Shown: positions 1-7,046 of the stretch, in pieces
Position numbering within the stretch: the first letter of the stretch is position 1
How the letters are laid out: each line of letters begins with the position of its first letter
Assembly (NCBI GenBank): GCA_900316055.1
Contig: ONBK01000004.1
Span: forward strand, 1-64,000
Origin: an uncultured Bacteroidales bacterium
GTDB taxonomy: Bacteria > Bacteroidota > Bacteroidia > Bacteroidales > P3
DNA length: 64,000 nucleotides
Reading direction: 5' to 3'
Notes under the pieces: model-generated
Database searches by the model: none
What the model was told of the DNA's origin: nothing
The model's input: only the letters and a program-made list of their open reading frames with translations
Made by a program: the position numbers and the translations under genes

Positions 1-20
1 TTGATTGTAATTTTTCCGGG

Positions 21-51
21 CAAAGTTACAAAAAATTTTTATTCTGTGCAA
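21..51 (-). promoter_or_regulatory. Promoter directed off the left edge
   Basis: On the minus strand TAACTTTG (21-28) matches the Bacteroidota -7 box TAnnTTTG, and TTG (49-51) sits 20 nt upstream of it. Transcription would start around position 15 and leave the window, so the gene it serves is not visible. Confidence 0.5.
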
Positions 52-100
52 GTGCCAAGACAAACTTACAACTGTTTCAGACAAACTTACAAATGCCTCG

Positions 101-175
101 GACGCAAAAACAAACTTTTTAACATTTTAAAAGACTATAAGACAATGATTTAAAAAAATCATTTGTTTTTGCGTC
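101..175. repeat. Nested inverted repeat in the left intergenic region
   Basis: The 14-mer at 101-114 (GACGCAAAAACAAA) is perfectly complementary to 162-175. Inside its 47-nt spacer lies a second inverted repeat (AATGATTT at 144-151 against 156-163). Upstream, the 14-mer AGACAAACTTACAA occurs twice at about 58-71 and 79-92. The rest of 176-691 holds no convincing gene: short frames overlap each other without codon signal. It does hold a repeated GATTTTAAGAAAAAA word (about 480 and 534), two GC-rich palindromes (about 354 and 420) and an 11-nt tandem array. Confidence 0.6.
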
Positions 176-578
176 TGAAAATGGCAATTTTGGCGAAATG
201 ACGCTATTTTGGGTGAATGACAGACGCTTTTTTTTCAAAAAATGCCTTTTTACGAAAAATGGGGCCCAAAAAAGTCATCCGCGAAGGCAAAATCGCGGAC
301 GGAGAACAAAATCAGCCACTTATACTTCAACGGAACAACACGGCGCCCCTCCGACGGAGGTCCTCTTACGGCGTAACTCTCTCATACCATGACATTTGCA
401 CTCGACAGCGGGACAGCGCCCCCCACGGGGCATCAAAACGAACAAAAAAGAGCGGGAACCATCCGTAAAACGGCGGAGGATTTTAAGAAAAAAAGTGTTA
501 AAAAAAGAATACGTATTGGATGAACGGCAGGACGATTTTAAGAAAAAATCGCCGACGTACGGTCGCCGTATCATGTCC

Positions 579-638
579 GACGGTGGACGGTGTTGGTACG
601 GTGTTGATACGGTGTTTGGACGGTGTTGTTGGTGTTGA
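579..638. repeat. Degenerate tandem repeat of about 11 nt
   Basis: Five to six copies of an ACGGTGTTGGT-like unit follow each other with a period of about 11 nt. No gene is recognisable here. The array sits just past the 3' end of the minus-strand gene at 692-1336. Confidence 0.6.
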
Positions 639-676
639 CTATCAGCGTATTAGAGGTGTATTTGTGCACCAATACT

Positions 677-698
677 CACATAACCAGGTGGTTATGTG
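677..698. terminator. Hairpin over the 3' end of the minus-strand gene
   Basis: CACATAACCA (677-686) pairs with TGGTTATGTG (689-698) around a two-base loop. The hairpin contains the TAA stop (692-694) of the minus-strand gene. It lacks a T tract on the minus side, so a terminator role is uncertain. Confidence 0.4.
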
Positions 699-1336
699 GT
701 GTTTTTAACACTTTTTAAGAGGTGTAGCGGGCCGAGCAGGGCGTGGTCGAGGATTTTGATTTTCTCGGGGTTGGTGCAACGGTTGCTTTTGATGGAGGTA
801 GCGAAGCGGGTGCCGTCGGCACGAAGGAAGGCGCCACAGAGCGTCTGCCATTTCTGCCGGTTGCCACCGGCGCAATGGATGAGGCCGAGCTGCCAGAGGG
901 TGTCAATGAGATAGTTGAGCATATCGGAAGGGCCGAGCCAGAGTACCCACGGAGGATCGGAGGAGCGTTCGTTCTCGTTGAGTGTCAGTCCCAGGCAGCG
1001 ACGCAGGGCCGTCTGCTGGTCGAGGTCGGAGGCTATCAGCCCCGACTCGGCAAGATGCTGGATGCCGTTGCGCAGGGAATCGACGCCGATGGCATAGCGG
1101 TCGCCGAGCCACACAAAATGACGTTCGGCGGTGGGCGACAGCGGGGTGTCGGAGACGGCAGGGGTTGTCGCGGAATTGACGGTGTCGGGGAAAAGCGCCT
1201 TGTCGAGGTCGAGAAGGGTCTTGATTTCACGCGCATGCTCGAGGCACACCCGCGCCCATTCCGGGTCGGGCCACTGCCGGTAGAAGCTGCGCCACAGCGA
1301 CATCTGCTCCTCGAGGCTGAGACGGTGGTCGGTCAT
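692..1336 (-). CDS. Unrecognised protein, 214 aa
   Basis: I do not recognise this family. The ATG at 1336 gives 214 residues, soluble-looking, with no signal peptide or membrane segment; the C-terminal third is rich in W, L and G (for example WVLWLGPSDMLNYLID). The frame stays open upstream and looks codon-like back to a GTG at 1390, which would add 18 residues. A good promoter lies upstream (-7 box 1467-1474), so the longest open frame, reaching 1591, cannot be the true start. A 39-residue leader frame (ATG at 1455) ends in TGATG overlapping the ATG at 1336, which suggests coupled translation. It is divergent from the HTH gene at 1678. Confidence 0.5.
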   Translation of the reverse strand: MTDHRLSLEEQMSLWRSFYRQWPDPEWARVCLEHAREIKTLLDLDKALFPDTVNSATTPAVSDTPLSPTAERHFVWLGDRYAIGVDSLRNGIQHLAESGLIASDLDQQTALRRCLGLTLNENERSSDPPWVLWLGPSDMLNYLIDTLWQLGLIHCAGGNRQKWQTLCGAFLRADGTRFATSIKSNRCTNPEKIKILDHALLGPLHLLKSVKNTT

Positions 1337-1466
1337 CACACGCTGCAATAAATCAGCGTCGGCGGGCAAACGCTCGCCGCAACACTCCACGACTTTTTCC
1401 TTAGAGTCTTGTCTTTCTGAGGATAAGGGAGTGGAAACAGTGTATGGGATGGCATAATTCGTTCTG

Positions 1467-1497
1467 CAAAAATAGGTATTATTTCTTTTATATGCAA
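1467..1497 (-). promoter_or_regulatory. Promoter of the gene at 692-1336
   Basis: Minus-strand TATTTTTG (1467-1474) is an exact TAnnTTTG -7 box, and TTG (1495-1497) lies 20 nt upstream. The expected transcription start is about 1461, six nt before the ATG of the leader frame at 1455. Confidence 0.7.
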
Positions 1498-1635
1498 GAA
1501 AAAATTTAACATTCTTTTTTCTGTAAATTTTCGCAAAGCAAACGCATCCCGACGGAAAACAAACGGGGAGAGAACGCTGGGACAACTCCAAATTTCATTT
1601 GCCAAACAGTTGAATTACAGCAGGGAAAATAATTC

Positions 1636-1643
1636 TACTTTTG
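1636..1643 (+). promoter_or_regulatory. Promoter -7 box of the HTH gene
   Basis: TACTTTTG matches TAnnTTTG and lies 34 nt before the ATG at 1678. The nearest TTG is 23 nt upstream, slightly longer than the usual spacing. Confidence 0.55.
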
Positions 1644-1677
1644 CCACCGATTGTGAAACCCAAAAAACAAAAAAAAA

Positions 1678-2190
1678 ATGATGACAAAAGAAGAATTGCA
1701 GGAAATCCTGCACGACATGGAGCTTGACTACGAAGCCGAGCCCACATTGATTTATCTGTTCTATGTCACGCCGGAGGGCAAGGTGAACAACTTCAGCATC
1801 AGCATGCGGCGGGGAGGGCACCTGAACGACAAGCAGCTGGAGGGGCTCATGCGGAGCCAATACCCTGCCACGCGGGGATGCCGGGTGATACACACGGAGC
1901 GTCCCGAGGCCACGCCCCAGCAGGTGGAATGGCTCGACACCAACGATGTGTGCCGTCTGCTGCATATCTCGCGCAAGACCCTGTGGAAATGGAGCAAGCG
2001 GGGGTTGTTCACGCCGTCGAAGGTGGAAGGGAAGGTATTCTACAGCCGGACGGAGATCGACAGTGTCATCGCCTCGAACTTCCTGCAAGAAAACGGCCGC
2101 ATGGACCGGACGGCGCTGCGGGAGAGCCTTGTTACCCGAGAGGGAGAGGCGTTACCCTGCGTGGAAAAGGGTTTACCTTTCGAGGGGTAA
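1678..2190 (+). CDS. MerR-type helix-turn-helix protein, 170 aa
   Basis: Likely a DNA-binding regulator or accessory protein. Residues about 83-135 form a winged-HTH of the MerR/excisionase (HTH_17) type: WLDTNDVCRLLHISRKTLWK followed by a YSRTEID wing region. The N-terminal 80 residues form a separate domain common in Bacteroidales proteins of this build but without a known role. Two ATGs in tandem (1678 and 1681) could both serve as start. The last 60 bp, including the stop codon, consist of three degenerate 20-bp repeats. It is divergent from the gene at 692-1336 and 88 bp upstream of the DUF6266 gene. Its target is unknown. Confidence 0.75.
   Translation: MMTKEELQEILHDMELDYEAEPTLIYLFYVTPEGKVNNFSISMRRGGHLNDKQLEGLMRSQYPATRGCRVIHTERPEATPQQVEWLDTNDVCRLLHISRKTLWKWSKRGLFTPSKVEGKVFYSRTEIDSVIASNFLQENGRMDRTALRESLVTREGEALPCVEKGLPFEG
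2131..2190 (+). repeat. Three 20-bp degenerate repeats ending the HTH gene
   Basis: GTTACCC or GTTTACC words begin at 2131, 2151 and 2171, exactly 20 bp apart, each followed by a purine-rich GAGAGG/GGAAAAGG stretch. The third copy contains the stop codon. The repeat therefore supplies the C-terminal tail of the protein. Confidence 0.6.
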
Positions 2191-2277
2191 CACGGTTGGG
2201 ACCTTATATTGTCATTGTCGTCGCGACCGACAAGAGAAACAAACTTTTTTTATTCACCTTTAAAAACATTTACCCTT

Positions 2278-2934
2278 ATGGCAAAAATGAATTGGGGAAT
2301 CCTCGACGGATTCTTTGGCAAAGTGGGAACCGTGGTAGGTTCTTTCTGGAAATCCATTCCCGTGATGCGTGCTTACAAGCGCGTCGTCCGTAACCCTAAG
2401 ACCGAGTCGCAGCAGTTGGTGCGCACCCGTTTCGCTGCCATCAACAGTCTCTCCGGAGCCTTCCATTCGGCCCTCCAGCTCGGGCTGGCGGAGGTGGCGC
2501 GCCGCTGCAAGCAGACGGAGGGCGATGTCTTCGTCGCCAGGAACTGGGAGTGCGTCCATGCGGACACCCCGGGTGCCGCCACCGTCGACTACACCGAGTT
2601 GGTCATTGCCGACGGCAAGCTCCCGGAGGTGCTGTTCGGCAACGCCTCCTTCGCCGAGCCGCTGCAGGTGTCCGTACCCATGACCGACACCACCGGTGTC
2701 ATCGATGCCGACAGCCACGACAAGGTCTACCTCTTCGTCTACAGTCCCGAGGCCGGTGCCGGCGTGATGAGCGACGGCCGCAACACGCGTGCCGACGAGT
2801 CCGCCTCGGTCAACGTTCCCGCCTACTGGAACGGCCACCGCGTCCATGTCTGGGGCTTCGCCATCGGCGCCGGTCCCAACAACAAAGGCGTCATCTCCGA
2901 CTCCCGCTACCTCGGCAGCGGCACCATCTCCTAA
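2278..2934 (+). CDS. DUF6266 family protein, 218 aa
   Basis: The protein matches the Bacteroidota DUF6266 family by its opening (GILDGFFGKVGTVVGSFWK), the following RAYKRVVRNPKT segment and a C-terminal beta-rich half. The function is unknown. There is no signal peptide or membrane segment. The ATG at 2278 is chosen because the family begins with this MAK..GILDG stretch. A strong hairpin follows immediately (2940-2971), so it is probably transcribed alone or with the HTH gene. Confidence 0.8.
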   Translation: MAKMNWGILDGFFGKVGTVVGSFWKSIPVMRAYKRVVRNPKTESQQLVRTRFAAINSLSGAFHSALQLGLAEVARRCKQTEGDVFVARNWECVHADTPGAATVDYTELVIADGKLPEVLFGNASFAEPLQVSVPMTDTTGVIDADSHDKVYLFVYSPEAGAGVMSDGRNTRADESASVNVPAYWNGHRVHVWGFAIGAGPNNKGVISDSRYLGSGTIS

Positions 2935-2939
2935 AACAG

Positions 2940-2971
2940 CCAAGGGGCGCGCCATGCGGCGCGCCCCTTGG
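2940..2971 (+). terminator. 14-bp perfect hairpin after the DUF6266 gene
   Basis: CCAAGGGGCGCGCC (2940-2953) pairs perfectly with 2958-2971 around the loop ATGC. TTGTTT follows. The stem starts 5 nt past the stop codon and is very GC-rich, as expected of an intrinsic terminator. Confidence 0.75.
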
Positions 2972-2975
2972 TTGT

Positions 2976-3181
2976 TTAAAGAGGTTAAAGAGGTTAAAGA
3001 GGTTTGAGAGGTTTGAAAGGGTTAGTGGGTTTTGAAAGGTTAGTGGTTAGTGGTTATTGGTTATTGAAAGGGTTAGTGGGGTTAATGGGTTTAATGGGTT
3101 TAATGGGGTAGTTAGTGGGGATGCGGCAGCCTCTTTAAACTTTAAACTTTAAACTTTAAACTTTAAACTTTAAACTTTAAA
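2976..3181. repeat. Compound repeat block downstream of phnW
   Basis: This block fills the gap between two convergent genes. It starts with three copies of TTAAAGAGG (2976-3002), then degenerate GGTTAGTG/GGTTATTG units, then three GTTTAATGG-type units (about 3082-3108), a GCGGCAGCCT word, and seven perfect copies of CTTTAAA (3133-3181). The second half is closely similar to 4441-4541. Confidence 0.85.
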
Positions 3182-3195
3182 CGTTACCTCCGACG

Positions 3196-4296
3196 TCAGA
3201 GGCGGGCGATGGCGGCTTTGAGGACGGGGATGAAGGCGTGGATGTCCTCTTCGTCGATGGCGCCGAGGGAGCAGAGGCGGAAGGTGTTGGTGGTGCTGAT
3301 CTTGCCGGGGTAGATGGTGAAGCCGTGCTCGTAGCAGTAGTCGTGGACCTTCTCGAAGTCCCAGTTGGGCATGTCGGGATAGAGCACCGAGACGACGAGG
3401 CCCGACTGGAGCTCGTCGCGGATGGCCTCCTTGAGACCGAGGCTGGCGATGCCCTCCTTGATGGCGCGGTTGACGCGGAGGTGGCGGGCCCACTTGGCCT
3501 GCTCGCCTTCGGCGAAGTATTCCTTGAGGGCCTGGATGGCGGAGTAGATGGTCTGCACGGGGGGCGTGAAGTGCATCTCGCCGGTCTTCTCGAAGTACTC
3601 GTACTGCAGGTAGAGGTTGCAGTAGTAGGAGCGTGTGGGATAGGCTTTCGACTTGCGGATCTCCTCGGTGCGGCCGATGATGAAGGAGAGGCCCGACATG
3701 GCCATGATGCCTTTCTGGGCGGAGGCCATGCAGAAGTCGACATTATCCTTCTGGACATCAATGGGGATCATGGCGAGCGAGGAGGTGGTGTCGAACACCG
3801 AGATGGCCCCGTACTTGTGGGCGAGGGTACCGATTTCGCGGATGGGGTTGAGGACGCCCGTGCCGGTCTCGTGATGGGTGGTGTAGACGAGGGCGATGTC
3901 GGGGTTCTCCTGGAGGGTACGCTCCACGAGGGCGAGGTCGGGGCGCTCGAAGACGCTGGACTTGAGGTCGATATGTGGCAGGTGGTAGTACTGGCACACC
4001 TCGACGGCGCGCGAGGAATAGGCGCCGTTGTTGACGATGAGGGCCTTCTTACCCTCGGGGAGGAGGGAGTTGAGGCAGATGTCGATATTGATGGTCCCGG
4101 AGCCGGTGAAGAGGACGGAGGTGTAGTCCTTGGGGTCGGCATGGACGATCTTCAGCAGGTCGGCACGGAGGCCGTGCATGAGGCCGGCGAATTCTTTTTC
4201 ACGAGGGCAGATGTCGGGCACCACCTGTGCAAGCTTGACGCTGTCGGTGGTGGTGGCAGGACCCGGATTTAATAAGACGTTGCGTTTGATATTCAT
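3196..4296 (-). CDS. phnW: 2-aminoethylphosphonate aminotransferase (PhnW-like), 366 aa
   Basis: A PLP-dependent class V aminotransferase that interconverts phosphonoacetaldehyde and 2-aminoethylphosphonate. The family is shown by the start NVLLNPGPATTTDSVK, the TGSGT phosphate-binding loop near residue 65, the HHETGTG segment near 141, FDTTSS near 168 and the PLP lysine in ASAQKG (about K195). Length is normal. It is the last gene of the AEP operon and lies after the PEP mutase and decarboxylase genes, so it would work in the biosynthetic direction, making AEP. A 259-bp gap containing a repeat block separates it from the decarboxylase gene. Confidence 0.9.
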   Translation of the reverse strand: MNIKRNVLLNPGPATTTDSVKLAQVVPDICPREKEFAGLMHGLRADLLKIVHADPKDYTSVLFTGSGTINIDICLNSLLPEGKKALIVNNGAYSSRAVEVCQYYHLPHIDLKSSVFERPDLALVERTLQENPDIALVYTTHHETGTGVLNPIREIGTLAHKYGAISVFDTTSSLAMIPIDVQKDNVDFCMASAQKGIMAMSGLSFIIGRTEEIRKSKAYPTRSYYCNLYLQYEYFEKTGEMHFTPPVQTIYSAIQALKEYFAEGEQAKWARHLRVNRAIKEGIASLGLKEAIRDELQSGLVVSVLYPDMPNWDFEKVHDYCYEHGFTIYPGKISTTNTFRLCSLGAIDEEDIHAFIPVLKAAIARL

Positions 4297-4440
4297 CTTT
4301 TTTAAAGGTTATTGGTTTGCTCCAGCCCCTGCTCACCGACCTTGCTTGCGTGATTTCATCTACGTTTCTTGCACTCGGCAAAAAATGTAAACACTTTCTG
4401 CGCTCATTTCTGGTCAGGCAGAGTGGTTATTGAGTGGTTA

Positions 4441-4541
4441 ATGGGTTTAGTGGGTTTAATGGGTTTAATGGGTTTAATGGGGTAGTTGGAGGGACTGCGG
4501 CAGCCTCTTTAAACTTTAAACTTTAAACTTTAAACTTTAAA
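4441..4541. repeat. Second compound repeat block, between ppd and phnW
   Basis: It contains four GTTTAATGG-type units (about 4444-4480), GGGGTAGTT, a GCGGCAGCCT word and five perfect CTTTAAA units (4507-4541, 35 nt). Order and sequence match 3082-3181. Like that copy it lies just 3' of the stop codon of a minus-strand gene. The remaining 4297-4440 shows no gene, clear promoter or structure. Confidence 0.85.
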
Positions 4542-4555
4542 CGTTACTTTAACCA

Positions 4556-5683
4556 TTACTTCCGGAGGAAGTCCATCAGGGCTTCTTTGTTCTGGATGGG
4601 GGTGGTGGTGGGGCGGCCGAGGTCGGCGCGGTTGCCTTTGTGGACCTTCACCTCAAGAAAGACGGGACCTTCTTGAGAGTTGAGAGTTAAGAGTTTAGAG
4701 TTAAGAGCTTCCATGCTGTCGACGCTGTAGGCGGCTTTGTAGCCGACGGCGCGGGCGATGGCGGGGAGGTCGATTTTGAGGCCCACGGTGGGCTGGCCAC
4801 CCACGGAGTCGTGGGCGCCGTTGTTGAAGACCACATGCACGTAGTTCTTCGGGGCCTTCTCGGCCACGATGGCCATGGAGCCCATGTGCATGATGGCGGC
4901 GCCGTCGCCGTCGAAGCACCAGACGCGGCGGTCGTGTTTCTCGAGGGCGATGCCGAGGGCTATCTGGGAGGCGTGACCCATGGAGCCGACGGTGAGGAAG
5001 TCGCGCTCGTGGCCCTGACCCTTGGCGGCACGGTATTCGAAGAGCTCGCGGGAAATCATGCCGGTGGTGGAGACGACGACATCCTTCTCGCCCATGGCGG
5101 CGGCGACAGTCTGGATGGCCTCTTCGCGCGAGAGGGGGTAGTCGTTCTGCTCGACATTCTGCAGCTTGTAGGTGTCGAAGGTGTCCTTCTCGATGACCAG
5201 GGCGAAGACCTCGCCGGTCTCTTTCATGGCCTTCACGGCTTTGGCAATCTGCTTCTCGGCCTTGTCCTCCTCCTTGCTGAGCACCTCGTAGTTGATGCCC
5301 ATGGTGTTGAGGAGTCCGGTGGTCACCTTGCCCTGCTTGACATGCTGGGGTTCGTCGTGGACACCGGGGCGTCCGCGCCAGCCGATGAGCAGCAGCACGG
5401 GGATGTTGTAGACCTCGCGGTCGGTGAGCGAGGCGATGGGGTTGATGATGTTACCCTCGCCGGAGTTCTGCATATAGACGACACCTATCTTGCCGGTGGC
5501 GAGGTGGTAGCCGGCGGCGAGGCCGACGGCGGCGCCCTCGTTGGCGGTGATGATGTTGTGGCTGGCGTCGACATTGTCGGCGATATAGGCGCAGATGTTC
5601 TTCAGCAGGCTGTCAGGCACGCCGGCGTAGAAGTCGATATCGTTCTCTTTCAGCTTATTGATAAAAAATTGAGGAGAAATCAT
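4556..5683 (-). CDS. aepY: Phosphonopyruvate decarboxylase, 375 aa
   Basis: A thiamine-diphosphate enzyme that decarboxylates phosphonopyruvate to phosphonoacetaldehyde, the step that pulls the unfavourable PEP mutase reaction forward. Evidence: FYAGVPDSLLK at the N terminus, the ThDP-activating glutamate in ITANEGAAVGLAAG (near residue 50), the GRPGVHDEPQH segment, and the ThDP/Mg motif with DGDGA and FNNGAHDSVGG (residues about 260-300). The segment LNSKLLTLNSQ near residue 330 is encoded by a 35-nt 7-mer array (4673-4707) in a variable part of the C-terminal domain. It starts 4 bp downstream of the PEP mutase stop, so the two are co-transcribed. Confidence 0.92.
   Translation of the reverse strand: MISPQFFINKLKENDIDFYAGVPDSLLKNICAYIADNVDASHNIITANEGAAVGLAAGYHLATGKIGVVYMQNSGEGNIINPIASLTDREVYNIPVLLLIGWRGRPGVHDEPQHVKQGKVTTGLLNTMGINYEVLSKEEDKAEKQIAKAVKAMKETGEVFALVIEKDTFDTYKLQNVEQNDYPLSREEAIQTVAAAMGEKDVVVSTTGMISRELFEYRAAKGQGHERDFLTVGSMGHASQIALGIALEKHDRRVWCFDGDGAAIMHMGSMAIVAEKAPKNYVHVVFNNGAHDSVGGQPTVGLKIDLPAIARAVGYKAAYSVDSMEALNSKLLTLNSQEGPVFLEVKVHKGNRADLGRPTTTPIQNKEALMDFLRK
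4673..4707 (-). repeat. 5 x 7-nt array inside the decarboxylase gene
   Basis: Five units of a CTCTTAA-type heptamer (coding strand) follow each other without gap and encode LNSKLLTLNSQ. The heptamer family is the same as the one before the second gldN (18665-18691). Confidence 0.85.
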
Positions 5684-5687
5684 TTTT

Positions 5688-7001
5688 TTATTTCTTTTTC
5701 GTTCCGGGGATGAGGTTGAGGATTTCCTTGATGGGCATGCAGTAGTCGGCGGAAGCCTCCTGGCAGCGGTGGTGCTCGAGGATGCTCTCGGCGCACTTAA
5801 CCATGGCGGGATAGGCGCTACGCAGCATGTGGTTGGCGTAGATGACGATGTTGATGCCCCATTCGGCCAGTTCCTCTTCGGTGAACTGGGCGTAGGTGGT
5901 GGGGACGGCCACGATGGGGGTGTGGCTGTCTTTCTCGCGGAAGCGCTGGCAGAACTCCTTGATGTCCATGCCGTCCTTGTTCTTGGAGTGAATCATGATG
6001 CCGTCGGCGCCGGCCTCGACATAGGCGAAAGCGCGTTCGAGGGCGTCGTCGACGGGCTTGCCGGCGATGAGGCTCTCGATGCGGGCGATGATCATGAAGT
6101 CGCGGGTGACCTGTGCCTCCTTGCCGGAGCGAATCTTGTGGCAGAAGCCCTCGATGGTGTCCTGTGTCTGCACGGCGTCGGTGCCGAAGAGGGAGTTCTG
6201 CTTGAGGCCCACCTTGTCCTCGATGATGACGGCGGAGACGCCGAGACGCTCGAGGGTGCGGACGGTGAAGACGAAATGCTCGACCTTTCCGCCGGTGTCG
6301 CCGTCGTAGATGACGGGCTTGGTAGTGACCTCGAGGGAGTCGTTGAGGTCGTGGAGGCGGGTGGTGAGGTCGACAGCCTCGATGTCGGGCTTACCCTTGG
6401 AGGTGGAGTCGGTGAGCGAGGAGGCCCACATGCCGTCGAACTCGCGGGTGGCGTCGCCCTCCTGGAACTTGGTGTGCTCGATGATGAGGCCTGTGAGGCC
6501 GCAGTGGCTCTCCATGATGCGGACGATGGGCTTGGCGGTGATGAGGCGGCGCAGGCTCTTCATACGGGCCTGCGGCGTGGTGCCGAGAGACTCGATTTCG
6601 GAAGCGAGACCCGAGGAGGTGATGCCCTTGGTGTAGGGAATCTCGATTACCTTGCCACCGAGCTGCTCCATGGTCTTGAAGACCTCGTCGCGGATGTACT
6701 TGTCGGGACCTTCCAGCCAGTCGTCGCCGTGGATGATGTAGTCGGGCTTGTACTTCAGCAGGTTGGGGACATAGCTCCATTCGTCCTGCGGGACGACCTC
6801 GCTGACGCCATTGATATGCTCGACGACAGTCTTGCGCTGCTCGTAGGTGAGGTAAGGCAGACGCTTGTGGGTGGCGATGGCCTTATCGGTGAAGAGGCCG
6901 ATGACCACGTCACCATATTTGGCACCTTCGTTGATGATGTTGATCAGACCGGGGTGCATGATGTCGGCAATCATGCCGAGATAGACTTTCTTATTTGCCA
7001 T
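5688..7001 (-). CDS. pepM: Phosphoenolpyruvate mutase with N-terminal nucleotidyltransferase-like domain, 437 aa
   Basis: It converts PEP to phosphonopyruvate, the C-P bond-forming step. Residues about 145-437 are the isocitrate-lyase-like PEP mutase domain with the signature EDKVGLKQNS (near residue 258) and FDGMWASSLTDST. Residues 1-135 resemble a glycerol-3-phosphate cytidylyltransferase-type domain (YLGMIADIMHPGLINII), as in other Bacteroidota PEP mutases. The second histidine of the HxGH motif is a leucine here (HPGL), so this domain is probably not an active nucleotidyltransferase. It lies in the operon between the PntC fusion and the decarboxylase; an 8-nt repeat array fills the upstream gap. 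Confidence 0.93.
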   Translation of the reverse strand: MANKKVYLGMIADIMHPGLINIINEGAKYGDVVIGLFTDKAIATHKRLPYLTYEQRKTVVEHINGVSEVVPQDEWSYVPNLLKYKPDYIIHGDDWLEGPDKYIRDEVFKTMEQLGGKVIEIPYTKGITSSGLASEIESLGTTPQARMKSLRRLITAKPIVRIMESHCGLTGLIIEHTKFQEGDATREFDGMWASSLTDSTSKGKPDIEAVDLTTRLHDLNDSLEVTTKPVIYDGDTGGKVEHFVFTVRTLERLGVSAVIIEDKVGLKQNSLFGTDAVQTQDTIEGFCHKIRSGKEAQVTRDFMIIARIESLIAGKPVDDALERAFAYVEAGADGIMIHSKNKDGMDIKEFCQRFREKDSHTPIVAVPTTYAQFTEEELAEWGINIVIYANHMLRSAYPAMVKCAESILEHHRCQEASADYCMPIKEILNLIPGTKKK

Positions 7002-7010
7002 GATATTATT

Positions 7011-7042
7011 GTTTGATTGCTTAATTGCTTGATTGTTTGAAT
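7011..7042. repeat. 4 x 8-nt array between pepM and the fusion gene
   Basis: Four units of the type GTTTGATT / GCTTGATT run through the 45-bp gap between two operon genes. The same octamer family recurs inside tilS (38027-38050 and 38759-38790). Confidence 0.8.
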
Positions 7043-7046
7043 ATTT

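Noticed and set aside
198..708. Several short overlapping plus-strand frames at the left end
   Set aside because: They overlap in different frames, lack codon signal or recognisable motifs, and cross repeats and palindromes.
3133..3181. CTTTAAA tandem array considered as a CRISPR or phase-variation tract
   Set aside because: There are no spacers and the unit is too short for CRISPR. It is downstream of a stop codon, so it cannot switch a reading frame.
3238..7016. Long plus-strand open frames opposite phnW, the decarboxylase gene and pepM (344, 300 and 415 codons)
   Set aside because: They lie exactly antisense to well-recognised enzymes and have the low-complexity G/D/V/E-rich composition of frame shadows in GC-rich DNA.
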